Below are positions 11,901 through 21,467 of a stretch of DNA of 64,000 nucleotides, in pieces. The translations under genes were made by a program, and so were the position numbers. The stretch comes from Notospermus geniculatus (lineage: Eukaryota; Nemertea; Pilidiophora; Heteronemertea; Lineidae), in the NCBI GenBank assembly GCA_002633025.1, contig NMRB01000010.1:881503-945502 (forward strand), given 5' to 3'. The notes under the pieces are model-generated. The model was not told the DNA's origin and ran no database searches. It was given only the letters and a program-made list of their open reading frames with translations. The number at the start of each line of letters is the position of its first letter. Positions within the stretch are counted from its first letter, which is position 1.

Positions 11901-14900
11901 CCGCCATGTTCCGACTCGGATACCAGTGCTGCCACCTGAGAAACTTGGCTAATGCGCTGGCGATTCTCCACGGTGTTAGTACCCTATGGCGGAAACACTG
12001 TACTGATAGCACCATTAGAAATACCATGACAACTGTTGTATATGGATTCATTACGATGTTACTTCTTTACAGATCTACAGCTGGAGATGACATTTTTGTT
12101 CTCATCATCAATATTGACTGATCAAAAATACATATGAATTTTTGCCAGTATCAATCGTGCAGAACATTTGAATGAGGTGAGCATTCTCATGCCATTTGTA
12201 TGCAGTATCCTGCCTGTAATATGCTTGATTCTTCAGTCAATTTTTCAGTTTTTCAGTTTCCATTGCAGTGGATGGATGCAAGAAATGACCACAATATGTT
12301 TTTTAGTCCAATTCTTATTTGAACATTAACATTCTCCATCAGCAAGTACATGTAACTAGTTATTCTATCAGCTCCTCCATCAGTGAGATTACATTGTGTA
12401 GGCAGCTTTTTCTCCAACAAATCCAATGAAGATGACTTTATCTAATTCTCATAATGACTGGTAAGTGTAATTTGCAATACATTTACAAGTTATCTCCCGG
12501 GATCAGAACATGCAGTTAACAAGGTTTTTTAAATCCGTACAGAACATTTTGCAGACTGCTGATGTTGATGGCTGCCTTTTGCTAAGTACAGTAGCTCTTT
12601 CAGACCAAACTGCATCAGGAAGACCCTGTCTGCTACAGATGCAGGCCAGAATGAGTAATTCACGCCTAGATAAGGACAGTTCAGCTGCTGCTGCACTGCA
12701 CCCAGTCATAGGAATCCTGGTTATAGAATGGGTCAGTAAAATCTGACATCATGTATACTATATCAGACTACTTTTCCCTCAGGGCCGAAGCCATTGCATT
12801 ATTGGCACTGGGAAGTTGGAAGAGGCCATCTCAAGTTCCTCATGTTCCTCACTTGCATCGGGTCTTTTACTTGCCCTTGCAAAGGCACAAGGCATCACGG
12901 CTTACTGTCGCATGCGACTGACAAGAAGAGCCAGGGATGATTAATCCTATGGCCCAGGATTCGAACCCGGGACCTGCCGCTTGCTGAGTGGACATGACTA
13001 ACCATGAGGCTATCGAGGTTGGACACACATGTAACTGTACAGAATAGAAATCCCACAACGGGTAGATGCAACTCCAGTATGTCTGTTCGGGCAGCCTTTT
13101 AGTCCTATTGACTTAGGCTAATGGCAAGAACCTCCATTTAAAAAGTGTGAAAGCAATGAATCTCACATCAATATAGAACACACACTGATATAACTAAAAG
13201 CTCCTGTTGTGATGAAGCTCTGGTATGTCTGGCCCTTTGATGTGCAAGCACAAAACCCAGTGGTTGTGCCCACTCATATGATGTTAAGTCCTTTGTACAT
13301 GTTTGTACAGAGAAGAGCAATTTTTTGAATCTCAGGCTGAGATGCTTTTGAAGGAATTCGTTCACCTGTGTGCGGAAAATGAATGATGAAATAATTTTCT
13401 GTCTTTGCTTTTAATATGCGTGATTCACTCAAATTCTACAGTCATTCTGTGAAGTTAATCTCTGGAAGCTGGCCTAACCACCTAATTGAGTCATACATTA
13501 GAGTAAGAACAGACAAACATTACTGCACAAACATTACATGTACAAGCAAATACCTGTAATTATCACAAGTGTGAGGCTTTGTAAAGTTTATCACTGCTCA
13601 AATATCTTCAAGATAATTGTTTTTCCAGTGTTTGTGAAATATGAAAATAGTCGGAAAGGTTTAGAAACAGCCCCAGGAACCTGATTCAACATACTCCTGC
13701 CCGACTCAGTTGCCACACTGAGTATTCCAACAATTTGATCATCTCACAACACGATAAAGACACTGCCTCAACCACCAACAGTCATCAACTGTGGGTAAAA
13801 GTTTAATGAACGCATTACCTGTTCCACCATCTGGCTGTAGAGTAACTGATGTGTAATGGCGTACTCCGTCAATCCCCGGGCACCAATCATTGTAGCAAGA
13901 CATCTGTCGGTGGGCTGACAGGACTGCCTCAGCTTCCCAGCGGAGAATAACTCACTAAAACACCGGTCACTGGTCTTTTCGTCGATGTCCTCTGAAAAAT
14001 ACAATGTATTTATCAGTACCCTATCTGTGTGAAACACCCACCCCAATTGCCAATTCACCATTATCCAATCTCACAAATATTCTGAGCGACTGTTCAATGA
14101 TAATCAGACCAGAGGGGTTTTTTGAGAAGAGGGGGAATTTTCTCCCATACAATATCATTTATGTACGGTACTGGAGGCCGAGTACTCCCAAGTTCCAAGG
14201 CAAATACATGTATGAGTAAGACTTGCAACTTGTTTCCTGTGCCAGTTGAGATGTAGTTAGTGATATGGTGAATTTTCATCCTTGAAGTCGAAGGGAAAGG
14301 CCCAATGCTCAACATGCGTTACCAGATTGCATCCCTCAAGTGGAAGGAATGACCCACCATGCATTAGTATTAGTGCACCAAATTGCTTTCCTGAAATGCC
14401 CAACATGCCTGACCCAATTGCTTCCCTCATCAAGGGAATGCCCAACATGCATTACCAGTACCTAATTGCTTCCTACTAGGGAAATGCCCAACATGCATTA
14501 CGCTCAGCAGGCATGACCCAATGGCTTCTCCACCATGAATGTATAAGGGAATTGACCAGTACCACAACCAAAGATCAGTGATAGTGATACAGCCCTTCAC
14601 AACATGGTGTAGTTACCAAATGTTACAGAAACCATCCTACCTGATGAGCTTGATAATCTAACTGGCCATTCCAGAAGACTGGTTATTTAGCCTTATGTTC
14701 TGTATGATGCTATAAACATCCAAGCCAAGGCCAGAAGACTGGCTTATTGGCATATCCTGATGTGCTCGATAATCTAACTGGCCATCCTAAGGAGACTTTG
14801 GTTAACTTATATTCTGTTATGACACTAGAAACATAAGTCAGGTATTCTAGTACGGTATGCAGATGACTAGAGTGATTATGGTGAAAAGAACCTGGCATTT

Positions 14901-16701
14901 ACAGTACCAATTTACACCACTAATTTATATAAATGTCTATGTACACCATTATTTGCACCTTATTTCCAGAAATGTGATCAGATTTACACTGTAGGCCTTC
15001 GATATGGCCAGAAACCTGTTGCTGAATCAGCTTTTTGCTGAATATCATTGAGTGTACTGGTAGGTTGATATATTAAACTGTCAATCAAATGTATGCAACT
15101 TCCAAATATTGTTTCCGCTTCCCCTAATAAGCTTGTCAATCATTCCTGACAGCGCTGTCACTTTAGTTTCGCAACTGCATCTGAATTTTAGCCGAATTTT
15201 TTACAAGTCTGATGTTTTAGACATGGAGACTGTCATGTTTTTTTTCCGCACAACAGCAAAGAATCCAAGACTATACTTCCCATATCAAATACAGAAGGGT
15301 GCACTTTTTATAGCAGCCTGAACCTCAAAATAGATTCTATGAATTAGATGTTGATTTCCCATGGGTCTCTCTCCCAGGAGCCAAATCCATTTGCTACGCT
15401 GTTCTGTCACACAATTGGCAGTTCGCAAATATATCAGACATGTCAGAATGTAAATTTCTGGACAAAAGACAGCTTTTTCATCAAGGAATATTATCGTCAT
15501 ACATGTAAGCAGGAGATGGCAATAGTTTATCACCATTTGTATAGTCACTAATACATCATGAAATCCGAACATCTCATTTCTAAACCTTGTCCAGAAACTG
15601 TCCAAAATAACTTCACGCAAGAAAGAATATTTAAAAGGAAATCAGGTCTGTTTACCAACTGGCCTGGGGGATTCTGAAATTAGAAGTTGAATGATTTGTA
15701 CCCACGGCAAGTTCATTCTACAGGCAAGGATTTCAACTTACTGTATACTGGTATTTAAGAACTGGCTGCCTATTTGTACATAGAATACAGATCACACAAA
15801 TATATTACTCACCCACAGTTTTATCCAGTTTATCCTTGTTCCACTTGAGAGTGCGATCAAGCTTTCTTGGCGATTTCCATGCTTGCCATGGATATTCCAC
15901 TACAAAATGCATTTGTTTGTAATAATCAGGTTCCAGCTTCTTCAGGAAAGGTATGGCACCACTACTTATACCTTCTGCATCATGTTTGAGTCTTTTTAAT
16001 CTGTTAACCACCTCTGAGCTTAGGTGGGGGTATTGTCCATCTGCATGATCCTCTATAATTGGCCCTAGCTGACCTAAAGGTAAAGTAACAAAATAGATGG
16101 TGGGCAAAAAATGAAGGTCAAGGAAATGGGAACAATTCATGACAGGTAGCCTAAACAACATTGTCTAACAATGAATTTGCAAATTAGCATCGCTCTGATT
16201 TCTCCAGCAAAGAGAACAAATAGATGGGAAATCTCTGTCATCAGATGAAGGAAAGGGTATGATGCAGGGGGGGGGCAAGCAAAGTTGGTGGCAATTCAGA
16301 TGTTCAGCTTCTGTCAAAAATGGAGCAATGGTCTGATGCTGTCAACGTCTCGCATGAATTTCCATGAAGGAAATAAATTTCGTGGCGATTCTTCATTTTG
16401 TACAGTTTTATACGTTTTTTCTCACTCCTCCATGCATCATGTACAAATCATGTACATTGTACATACATTGTATACAGATATACAACACTTGCAATCAGCA
16501 AAACAGAAATGGAGATGCTTTCTTACCTTCGAGGATTTTCAATCCAAATATTCCATCTAGATTCGTATTTTTGTAATTAGATTTATAGAAATGTATCACT
16601 TTCTCTAACGCATCAAGTGCATCTTGCATTGAAGGGTTAGTGAGGCCAAAAACGATGGAAATAAAGCATGGAATAATAGTGACAGATTGCCAGAGCGCCA
16701 T
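2994..16701 (-). CDS. C16orf89-family (UPF0764) protein with charged insertion and C-terminal membrane anchor
   Basis: Homologue of vertebrate C16orf89, a secretory-pathway protein of unknown function (Pfam DUF4735, from memory). Coding exons, minus strand: 16701-16527, 16073-15813, 13991-13819, 6241-6070, 4930-4103, 3766-2994. Every junction is GT-AG and phases agree (1,1,0,1,1), giving 793 residues. The ATG at 16701 is followed by a signal-peptide-like hydrophobic stretch (WQSVTIIPCFISIVFGL). Family blocks are NLDGIFGLKILEG, the Cys-containing SDRCFSELF and QPTDRCLATMIG, ITHQLLYSQM, VFVCGSLGFREFL, ILSWQKPSGCFG and DGCLSHKTAVAVAAL. Between the last two lies a charged, low-complexity insertion of roughly 245 residues (about 291-536). 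After the last block come about 200 Asp/Asn/Glu/His-rich residues, then a predicted transmembrane helix (about 761-779) and RKRR. Vertebrate proteins are about half this length. Family assignment is strong; ligand, topology and function are unknown. Confidence 0.85.
3968..4078. repeat. Minisatellite, about 29-32-bp unit, four copies
   Basis: GATGTCCCCACTTGGTCTT and variants recur four times; the last copy is more diverged (ATGTCTCCATTTTGTCTTTG). It fills much of the 336-nt last intron (3767-4102) of the C16orf89 homologue, close to the 5' splice site at 4102. Confidence 0.75.
5618..5914. mobile_element. MITE of the GAACCTCCCT family, interrupted by another MITE
   Basis: The left part has AACCTCCC followed by GGACAT-type motifs and the internal word TTTCTATTCATTTTGATCTC; the right end is GGGAGGTTCCACTGTA. 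The same internal word and ends occur at 8446-8625, 9062-9206 and 26886-27057. The element is split by a 118-bp palindromic MITE at 5751-5868. The CAGTGGAACCTC-like ends and TA targets resemble Tc1/pogo-group elements, which is an inference. It lies in the C16orf89-homologue intron 4931-6069; the rest of that intron shows nothing notable. Confidence 0.6.
5751..5868. mobile_element. Palindromic MITE (GGGCC-TATTC ends) nested in an older MITE
   Basis: GGCCGTATTCTAGAAGC at the left end is mirrored by GCTTCTAGAATACGGGCC at the right end. Inner arms CCTTAACTCTAAGG and CCTTAGAGTTAAGG extend the fold. AATG flanks both ends (5747-5750 and 5869-5872), consistent with a target-site duplication. The insertion divides the element at 5618-5914, which dates it as the younger of the two. 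Confidence 0.75.
8446..8625. mobile_element. Degenerate GAACCTCCCT-family MITE
   Basis: Starts with a diverged end (GAATCTTCCCTTGTGGACACC) and closes with TGAGGTTCCACTGT. Internal GGACACC and CAGTCAAAAAGTGTCC motifs match the copy at 5618-5914. No open frame. It lies in the 7.6-kb intron (6242-13818) of the C16orf89 homologue. Confidence 0.5.
9062..9206. mobile_element. GAACCTCCCT-family MITE
   Basis: The left end CAGTAGAACCTCCCTTAATG and GGACACC match the copy at 26886. The internal TTTCTATTCATTTTGACCTC matches 5618-5914, and the right end is GAGAACCCACTGTA. Non-coding. Confidence 0.6.
10169..10211. repeat. Perfect 13-bp stem hairpin
   Basis: GTTGCAGAAGTCT (10169-10181) and its exact reverse complement (10199-10211) enclose a 17-nt loop, inside the 6242-13818 intron. 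The stem does not extend further, so it is short for a microRNA precursor. Function unknown. Confidence 0.55.
11307..11345. mobile_element. Solo end of the CAGGGTTCC-type transposon
   Basis: CCAGGGTTCCTGCCAGAAAT followed by GAGGGTAC resembles the ends of the complete element at 57632-57935 (CAGGGTTTCCGCCAGG and AGGGTAC). The opposite end was not found, and the sequence runs into the inverted repeat starting at 11445. Confidence 0.45.
11445..11975. repeat. Inverted repeat with 85-bp arms, about 97% identical
   Basis: Left arm 11445-11529 and right arm 11891-11975 are near-identical reverse complements (blocks GCGCATTAGCCAAGTTTCTC and AGGTGGCAGCACTGGTATCC, then ACATGGCGGCTGTGTCAC). A 361-bp spacer with several CpGs separates them. 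The high arm identity points to a recent origin or gene conversion. Both arms carry an ATGGCGGCTGTG start-codon-like context facing inward. It lies in an intron of the C16orf89 homologue. Confidence 0.75.
11838..11907 (-). other. Possible captured first coding exon
   Basis: On the minus strand the right arm begins an open frame at the ATG at 11907 that leaves the repeat and reads MAAVSQMLKM, then STPKRGANVPKMK, ending in AAAG before a GT donor (GTATAC) at 11837. The length is 70 nt (23 codons plus one base). The composition looks protein-like, but I do not recognise the family and cannot find a following exon. It may be a gene fragment carried by the repeat, a nested gene, or chance. Confidence 0.2.
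12845..13022 (-). mobile_element. tRNA-derived SINE
   Basis: On the minus strand a tRNA-like head reads TAGCCTCATGGTTAGTC (A-box region) and then GGTTCGAATCC (perfect B box at 12957-12967), about the spacing of a tRNA promoter. A non-tRNA body follows, ending near GTAAAAGACCC. It does not fold as a complete tRNA, so it is a SINE rather than a tRNA gene. A related tail word occurs at 28640-28800. Confidence 0.65.
14297..14530. repeat. Degenerate tandem repeat, about 60-65-bp unit, four copies
   Basis: The words CCCAACATGCATTAC and CAATTGCTTCCCT alternate about four times with indels, in the intron 13992-15812 of the C16orf89 homologue. No coding signal. Confidence 0.65.
14635..14830. repeat. 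Diverged direct duplication, about 120 bp
   Basis: GATAATCTAACTGGCCAT occurs twice (near 14650 and 14770) followed by similar words (AGAAGACTGG or GGAGACTTTGG, then TATTCTGT or TGTTCTGT). It looks like an old tandem duplication, in the same intron as the repeat at 14297. The rest of intron 13992-15812 shows nothing recognisable. Confidence 0.5.
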
Positions 16702-17529
16702 CTTTGACGTCTGTGTTCAGCCTCGTCTCCAGGCATCATCAGCTGGCCTCCCGCTTCTCATTAGCAGACGACGCAGATGGTTGTTCAATGATTTGTATCC
16801 CAAAGATAGATGGTCGTTACCGGTATCTATTTTTACCCCAGCCTTAGTATGGTAGCTGCGTAGACTCACTAATTACATGACTATTTCACACAATTCCTAT
16901 GACTTTGTGTGACTCTACTTGCCAATAAAATGGTTCCTTATACATAGGCCAGACTGGTTCCTGTCTTCGCAAGCAGTCGGTCACTGGGGACCAGATTGGT
17001 GTAGAAGTACTGGTATCACCTGAAACTCAGTGTCCATCACTGATGTGCTGCCATCTGGGGTTCGACGCAGTAAACAGTGCCAAGATCTTTGCATTATTTC
17101 TTTTATTCGTGATATCTTCATCGAGTCTGACACCGATCAGAAAGGAATGGGCCCGATTAGGTCAAGGTTTCCATGATNAACATGATTTGTCTTATTTGGT
17201 CTGAAAAACAATATATAACACTTCCATATTTAGGAATGATAAAGACTCATGGAAATTATACAGGCAACACCAGACAAAGATGACATGCATTTTTCGGAAA
17301 TCTGTGCATTTTTAAAAAGTCTATGGCACAATCCCATTTCTTTGAGCTAACCTGAATCTGACACAAATGATAAAATACTCAAACCTATCTCAAACTAACT
17401 CAAAAGAGGTACACCAGTACCGGTACTCACAATTTCACATCACATATCAAAACTTTGTGGAAAACACAGATGTTACAGGTTGACAATACCATCAGAGGTT
17501 TATCACAACTAGGCCTACATGTTTGTGGT
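16702..17529. other. Intergenic spacer: C16orf89-homologue promoter and RMDN3 downstream region
   Basis: About 1.1 kb separates the start codon at 16701 from the RMDN3 stop at 17790; both genes are on the minus strand. The part next to 16701 should hold the C16orf89-homologue promoter and 5' UTR, but I saw no distinct TATA or repeated motif. One undetermined base lies at 17178. Confidence 0.5.
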
Positions 17530-17535
17530 TTTATT
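17530..17535 (-). terminator. Candidate polyadenylation signal of RMDN3
   Basis: AATAAA on the minus strand, about 255 nt beyond the RMDN3 stop codon. It would give a compact 3' UTR. A second possibility near 17100 is further away. Confidence 0.45.
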
Positions 17536-17789
17536 GCATCAGATGTACAGATACTGTGTGGATTTCTGACAAAGATAAAATTGAGCACTGTATGCTGTAC
17601 GTCCTAACTGGCGCAACTGGAGTCACATTCACTGATGTCTCACAGGACGAAATGGCAAATTATGGCAAGTCTATAGTAGATGGAGACTTTACAGCTGAAC
17701 AATGCAAATCTTCACTCAGGAGTTTGCACTGGCAGTCCTCATATCACACCTTTTTCTTTGGAGATGTCGGAGTGCCTCCAAGGAGAAAA

Positions 17790-20700
17790 TCACTGCCTGT
17801 ACTTTAAAAGTAGAGCATCTATCTCCTTCTGAGCAACACGATCCTGAAAAAAAAAAACATAATCTGATATTCTGCGAGTAAATCTGTGCTACATCATGAT
17901 TTAGGGTGGCAGACTATGGAAAAGGCATGGGTTTGACAAAATGATCAGTGAAAGTTCAAAGAGGAAGTTATCAGAGTACTTAAGAATCATGTTCCTTCAT
18001 TGCAAGTGCCATAAAATGAAGTGACTTACATCTTGGCCATTTATTGGTAACCTGCCACCTTTCTCCATCCACTCCACTGCATCACTGTACTGTCTTTCTT
18101 CTACGTAACACTGAAAGTGACACAATACCTCAGTAACTTGTTGAAGTGCCAAAAGCAAAAGCAGAACAATACAACAGTAGTAAACTAGCCAACCATCATC
18201 AGGACTATATCTGGTAACGATGGTGACCTACATGTATATGAAGGGTGGTATATGATCATGAGCCTAAACTTCGCTTCTATGACAGCATCTATAGAACACG
18301 CCCTCTCAACGGACACTGGCTCATTCAACTAAGCGAAATATCACCGCTGACTTACTTTTGCAATAAACAGCATATTCTCTTTCCACTTCCCAGGATCCAA
18401 CTTCTCTGCCTCAAGGAAGTGTTCAAGTGCCTCCTCAATGGTTGCTGTTGGAGGCGTCGCAAATAATGTAGCAGCAACCTTTCTTTCCAGCCAACTAAGC
18501 ATGTAAACCTACACAGAGGAAAAAGATGGCAGTGGCAGATAGTTCAAAGACGAAGAAATGGTGACAGAAAGGCACACATGTCCCCATTTTTTAAGACACG
18601 AGTTGTTGACACAGTGCAGCATACTTGTGATTTAGTGCCCTCTGTTAGCAGGCACACAACCCCAGATATTTATGGTCAGATGGAATCGTGGGGCATGGTA
18701 TACCAACTGAAAGACAATGCCTAGCAACAGGATAATGCCTAGCAACATGATGATGCATGTTGTCTCCATAACTTACCCCATAACACCATCGCCCCAAGAG
18801 ATAGTGTGAGGATGGATCCTTTGGATTAAGCTGAATTGCCTTTTCTATATGATTCTGTGGTGGAGAAGCAACAACTCATTAAATATCTAGAATACCGGTA
18901 GTCACTTCCAACATGATGCAAACCTACTGTTAGTATTGAGATGGTACTGCTGTGAAAAAGGGCAGCATTAGTTACCAGTACTTTAAGGAAGAACGCCTGC
19001 AAATTCAAGGTTATTTGAATGGTATGTTTTACAAGTATTGCAAGAAACTTCAACTCAACTCATGAAAGTGATGTGAACATGGGAGCTGTAAGCACAAGCG
19101 ATTTCATTTGGAAAGTAAGCCCAATATAACACAGAAAATAAACATATGAGATGGTACAGTTACCAGATTTACCATACTGGTCATTTAACTTTACAACAAT
19201 TTGAACATTTGTTTTTTCGTCACTAAATCACAAATCAAAAGGCACTAAGTGAAATTCCACTTTGTATTTGTAAATTAACCTCACTAAAACTAAACAATTG
19301 CAGCAAATGCCCAAGTCTTTTGTCATCCAAATCGATCCAGATGTGAAAAAATAATCTTTAGTGCACAAATGTTGACAGAAAAAAGGAGGAACATAGAAGG
19401 AGAAGGAAAATGGGTTAGTAGCATAAATTAGGCAACATCATTTTGGCAATCTGCTGCTGGAAAGTTATGTGGCGTTTAGTACAACAGGACTCAAATCAAA
19501 CCACAGCTGTAGGACTCCACATCAATTGCACAAGATTCTTGTTGTGGTACAACAGGAAATGATCATCCTGCATGCACAACAGTTGTGGCAGATTACGCTG
19601 TGGAGGTACTGGAAAATTTGAGACCTGTACAATTGCATTATGGTTAGCAAGGCAGGTTTCATGCAGAATACAGCGATGTCTCACAACGTTGATGAACATA
19701 TCCATCCAGTACTCACTCTAAATTTGATGCCATCTAAAATTTTATCTTGTGTACTCTGATAGTCATATAGATTTCCTAAAGTTAATGCACACCTGCAATG
19801 GAGGGAAAAAATGGGGTGAGATGTATGTGATTAGTATCAAACTTACCCGAAATTCAAATCCATCAGATATCTTATCCTTGGTTGTTTGGTAATCACTCAG
19901 GTTACCTAGTGTGATAGAACACCTGCAAGAAAGAAATGGTATAAATCGGGAAATGAGTATGATTGTAAACTTGGTCATGATCTACAAGGGTGGAAACTGT
20001 TCTGTCATTTGTGTCAAGTTGTCCTTTTTTCTTCAAGTGAGTTACCAGCAACAAGATTCATCAGGAGTATTGTCATTATCTATTTTGGTATCATGAAGGA
20101 CAGTAAAGACCCTGATGACAGTGCCCACACCTCTTACCAGCAGAAATACCTACCATTTATGAACATTAGCATTATCATCAGTTATCAGTAGGGCAGAAAA
20201 AGCTATATCCTTGGCTTTGTGTGCCAGTAGTTTCTTCTTCTCTTCATTGCCCCTCCCATCTTCTATTTGTGACAGAAAGTATGTAGACTTGGCATATCGC
20301 CATAGAAAGTCAGGATCACGGGAGAGCTGCAAATGTTAAAACATACACCATGAGCTTACATCAATGATAAATGATGATGGCACTCAGAAATATTGATATA
20401 TGAGTTTACAATTACATCAATAATGAATGACGTTGATCACAATTATTGATAATATAAAGGTTAGACATTCCACTCCACAACTGAAACTTGAATGAAATGA
20501 TATTACTCACTGAATCCCTTCTCTGGTGAATCATTTTGTATGCCTGCTCCTTATCATGATCCTTCCCTTCTAATAATTTGTCAGCCTTGGCATACAACTC
20601 CGCAGCTGAAGTACGTGTTGGTAGACTTGCTAAATCAATGTCAGATGCCTCCGTGGCTGTAAGGTAGCCATCCCCAACAATCCCAATCCCTTCAATATCA

Positions 20701-21467
20701 CTTCTGAAAAATGACAAGAAGAAACCATGAAAAAGACCTGAAATAGAGATACATCTGAATCAGTTAAGAACAGCCTACGTTCCCTAGCCCATCAAATTCA
20801 TTTGTCTGGCTTTCATGAGAGGATGTTTCCGAGATTCAATCCTACCTATACTAGCACTAGGCCGTGGCCTAATGCCAATTGCCATCCTTGTTCAATTTTA
20901 ATGTTGGCTGCCAAAACTTTAACTTCAACTTTAAAACTTGCCTTTCTTTCCTCAGAGACATAGGAGGCCTACTACACGACATGTGCTAGTAGGGCTAAAC
21001 TAAATGGGCTATTATCATGATTACAGCTACCAGTAAGTAGGGGCAGGTACAGGCCTGTGCCTACGCACTTGACTGCCCATGCAAGTTATAACTTAGGCCT
21101 AACTAGGGCCCAGGGCCTAACTTTTGATTGTTGATTCCCTTTTTAGCCCAAACGACTGAGTGGGCTGAATGCATCAATCTGGCGAATGTCACTCATATCT
21201 TTACCCGCCATAGGCTTCTTCAAATTCATCATCATCATCACCACTACTCGGCTGCACAGAATAATAGCTGGTCTTCTTTTTAGCAACTTTTTCACGGAGT
21301 TCAGAGATGTCCTGACGCAGCTTCTCAACTGTTTTTGTCAACTCCTGAACTTCTCTTGCTAGATTTCTGCTCATTTGAAAATACACGGCAGTTGAACTGG
21401 CCCCAATCATGAATCCGGTACTAAGGGCGGTGATCCACGGAAAATGGTCCCGAAAAAACGACCCCAT
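17790..21467 (-). CDS. RMDN3: Regulator of microtubule dynamics protein 3 (PTPIP51) homologue
   Basis: RMDN3 tethers mitochondria to ER by binding VAP proteins; its TPR domain handles lipid. Exons, minus strand: 21467-21205, 20703-20511, 20326-20154, one of 19922-19847 or 19792-19717, 18854-18777, 18508-18356, 18110-18030, 17843-17790. Junctions are GT-AG with consistent phase, giving 356 residues whichever fourth exon is used. Residues 1-36 contain an N-terminal membrane anchor ([20 protein letters not shown]), then a coiled coil (about 34-66) and an acidic tract [11 protein letters not shown] that resembles a FFAT motif. From about residue 110 the TPR domain shows [83 protein letters not shown] and [11 protein letters not shown]. 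The head-to-head neighbour GCHFR supports RMDN3 rather than RMDN1 or RMDN2. Human RMDN3 is longer (about 470), mainly before the TPR region. Confidence 0.9.
19717..19792 (-). CDS. RMDN3: RMDN3 alternative exon 4b
   Basis: 76-nt exon encoding a TPR segment that begins [15 protein letters not shown] and ends DGIKFR. It has an acceptor (TTGCAG) and a strong donor (GTGAGT). Its phase joins TG from exon 3 to give Trp, and it ends in phase 0 for exon 5. It matches exon 4a at 17 of 25 residues. Differences include Ser/Ala, Ser/Tyr, Lys/Gln, Ser/Leu, Phe/Ile and Glu/Lys at positions 2, 9, 15, 19, 22 and 23. Confidence 0.85.
19847..19922 (-). CDS. RMDN3: RMDN3 alternative exon 4a
   Basis: 76-nt exon encoding a TPR segment that begins [15 protein letters not shown] and ends DGFEFR. 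The acceptor is CTTGCAG and the donor GTAAGT. It has the same phase and length as exon 4b. Including both would add 152 nt and shift the frame; skipping both would also shift it. Only one copy can therefore be used in a productive mRNA. Confidence 0.88.

Noticed and set aside
12957-12967. tRNA gene on the basis of A and B boxes
   Set aside because: No complete cloverleaf or acceptor stem; a SINE body follows the head, and similar heads recur in the window.
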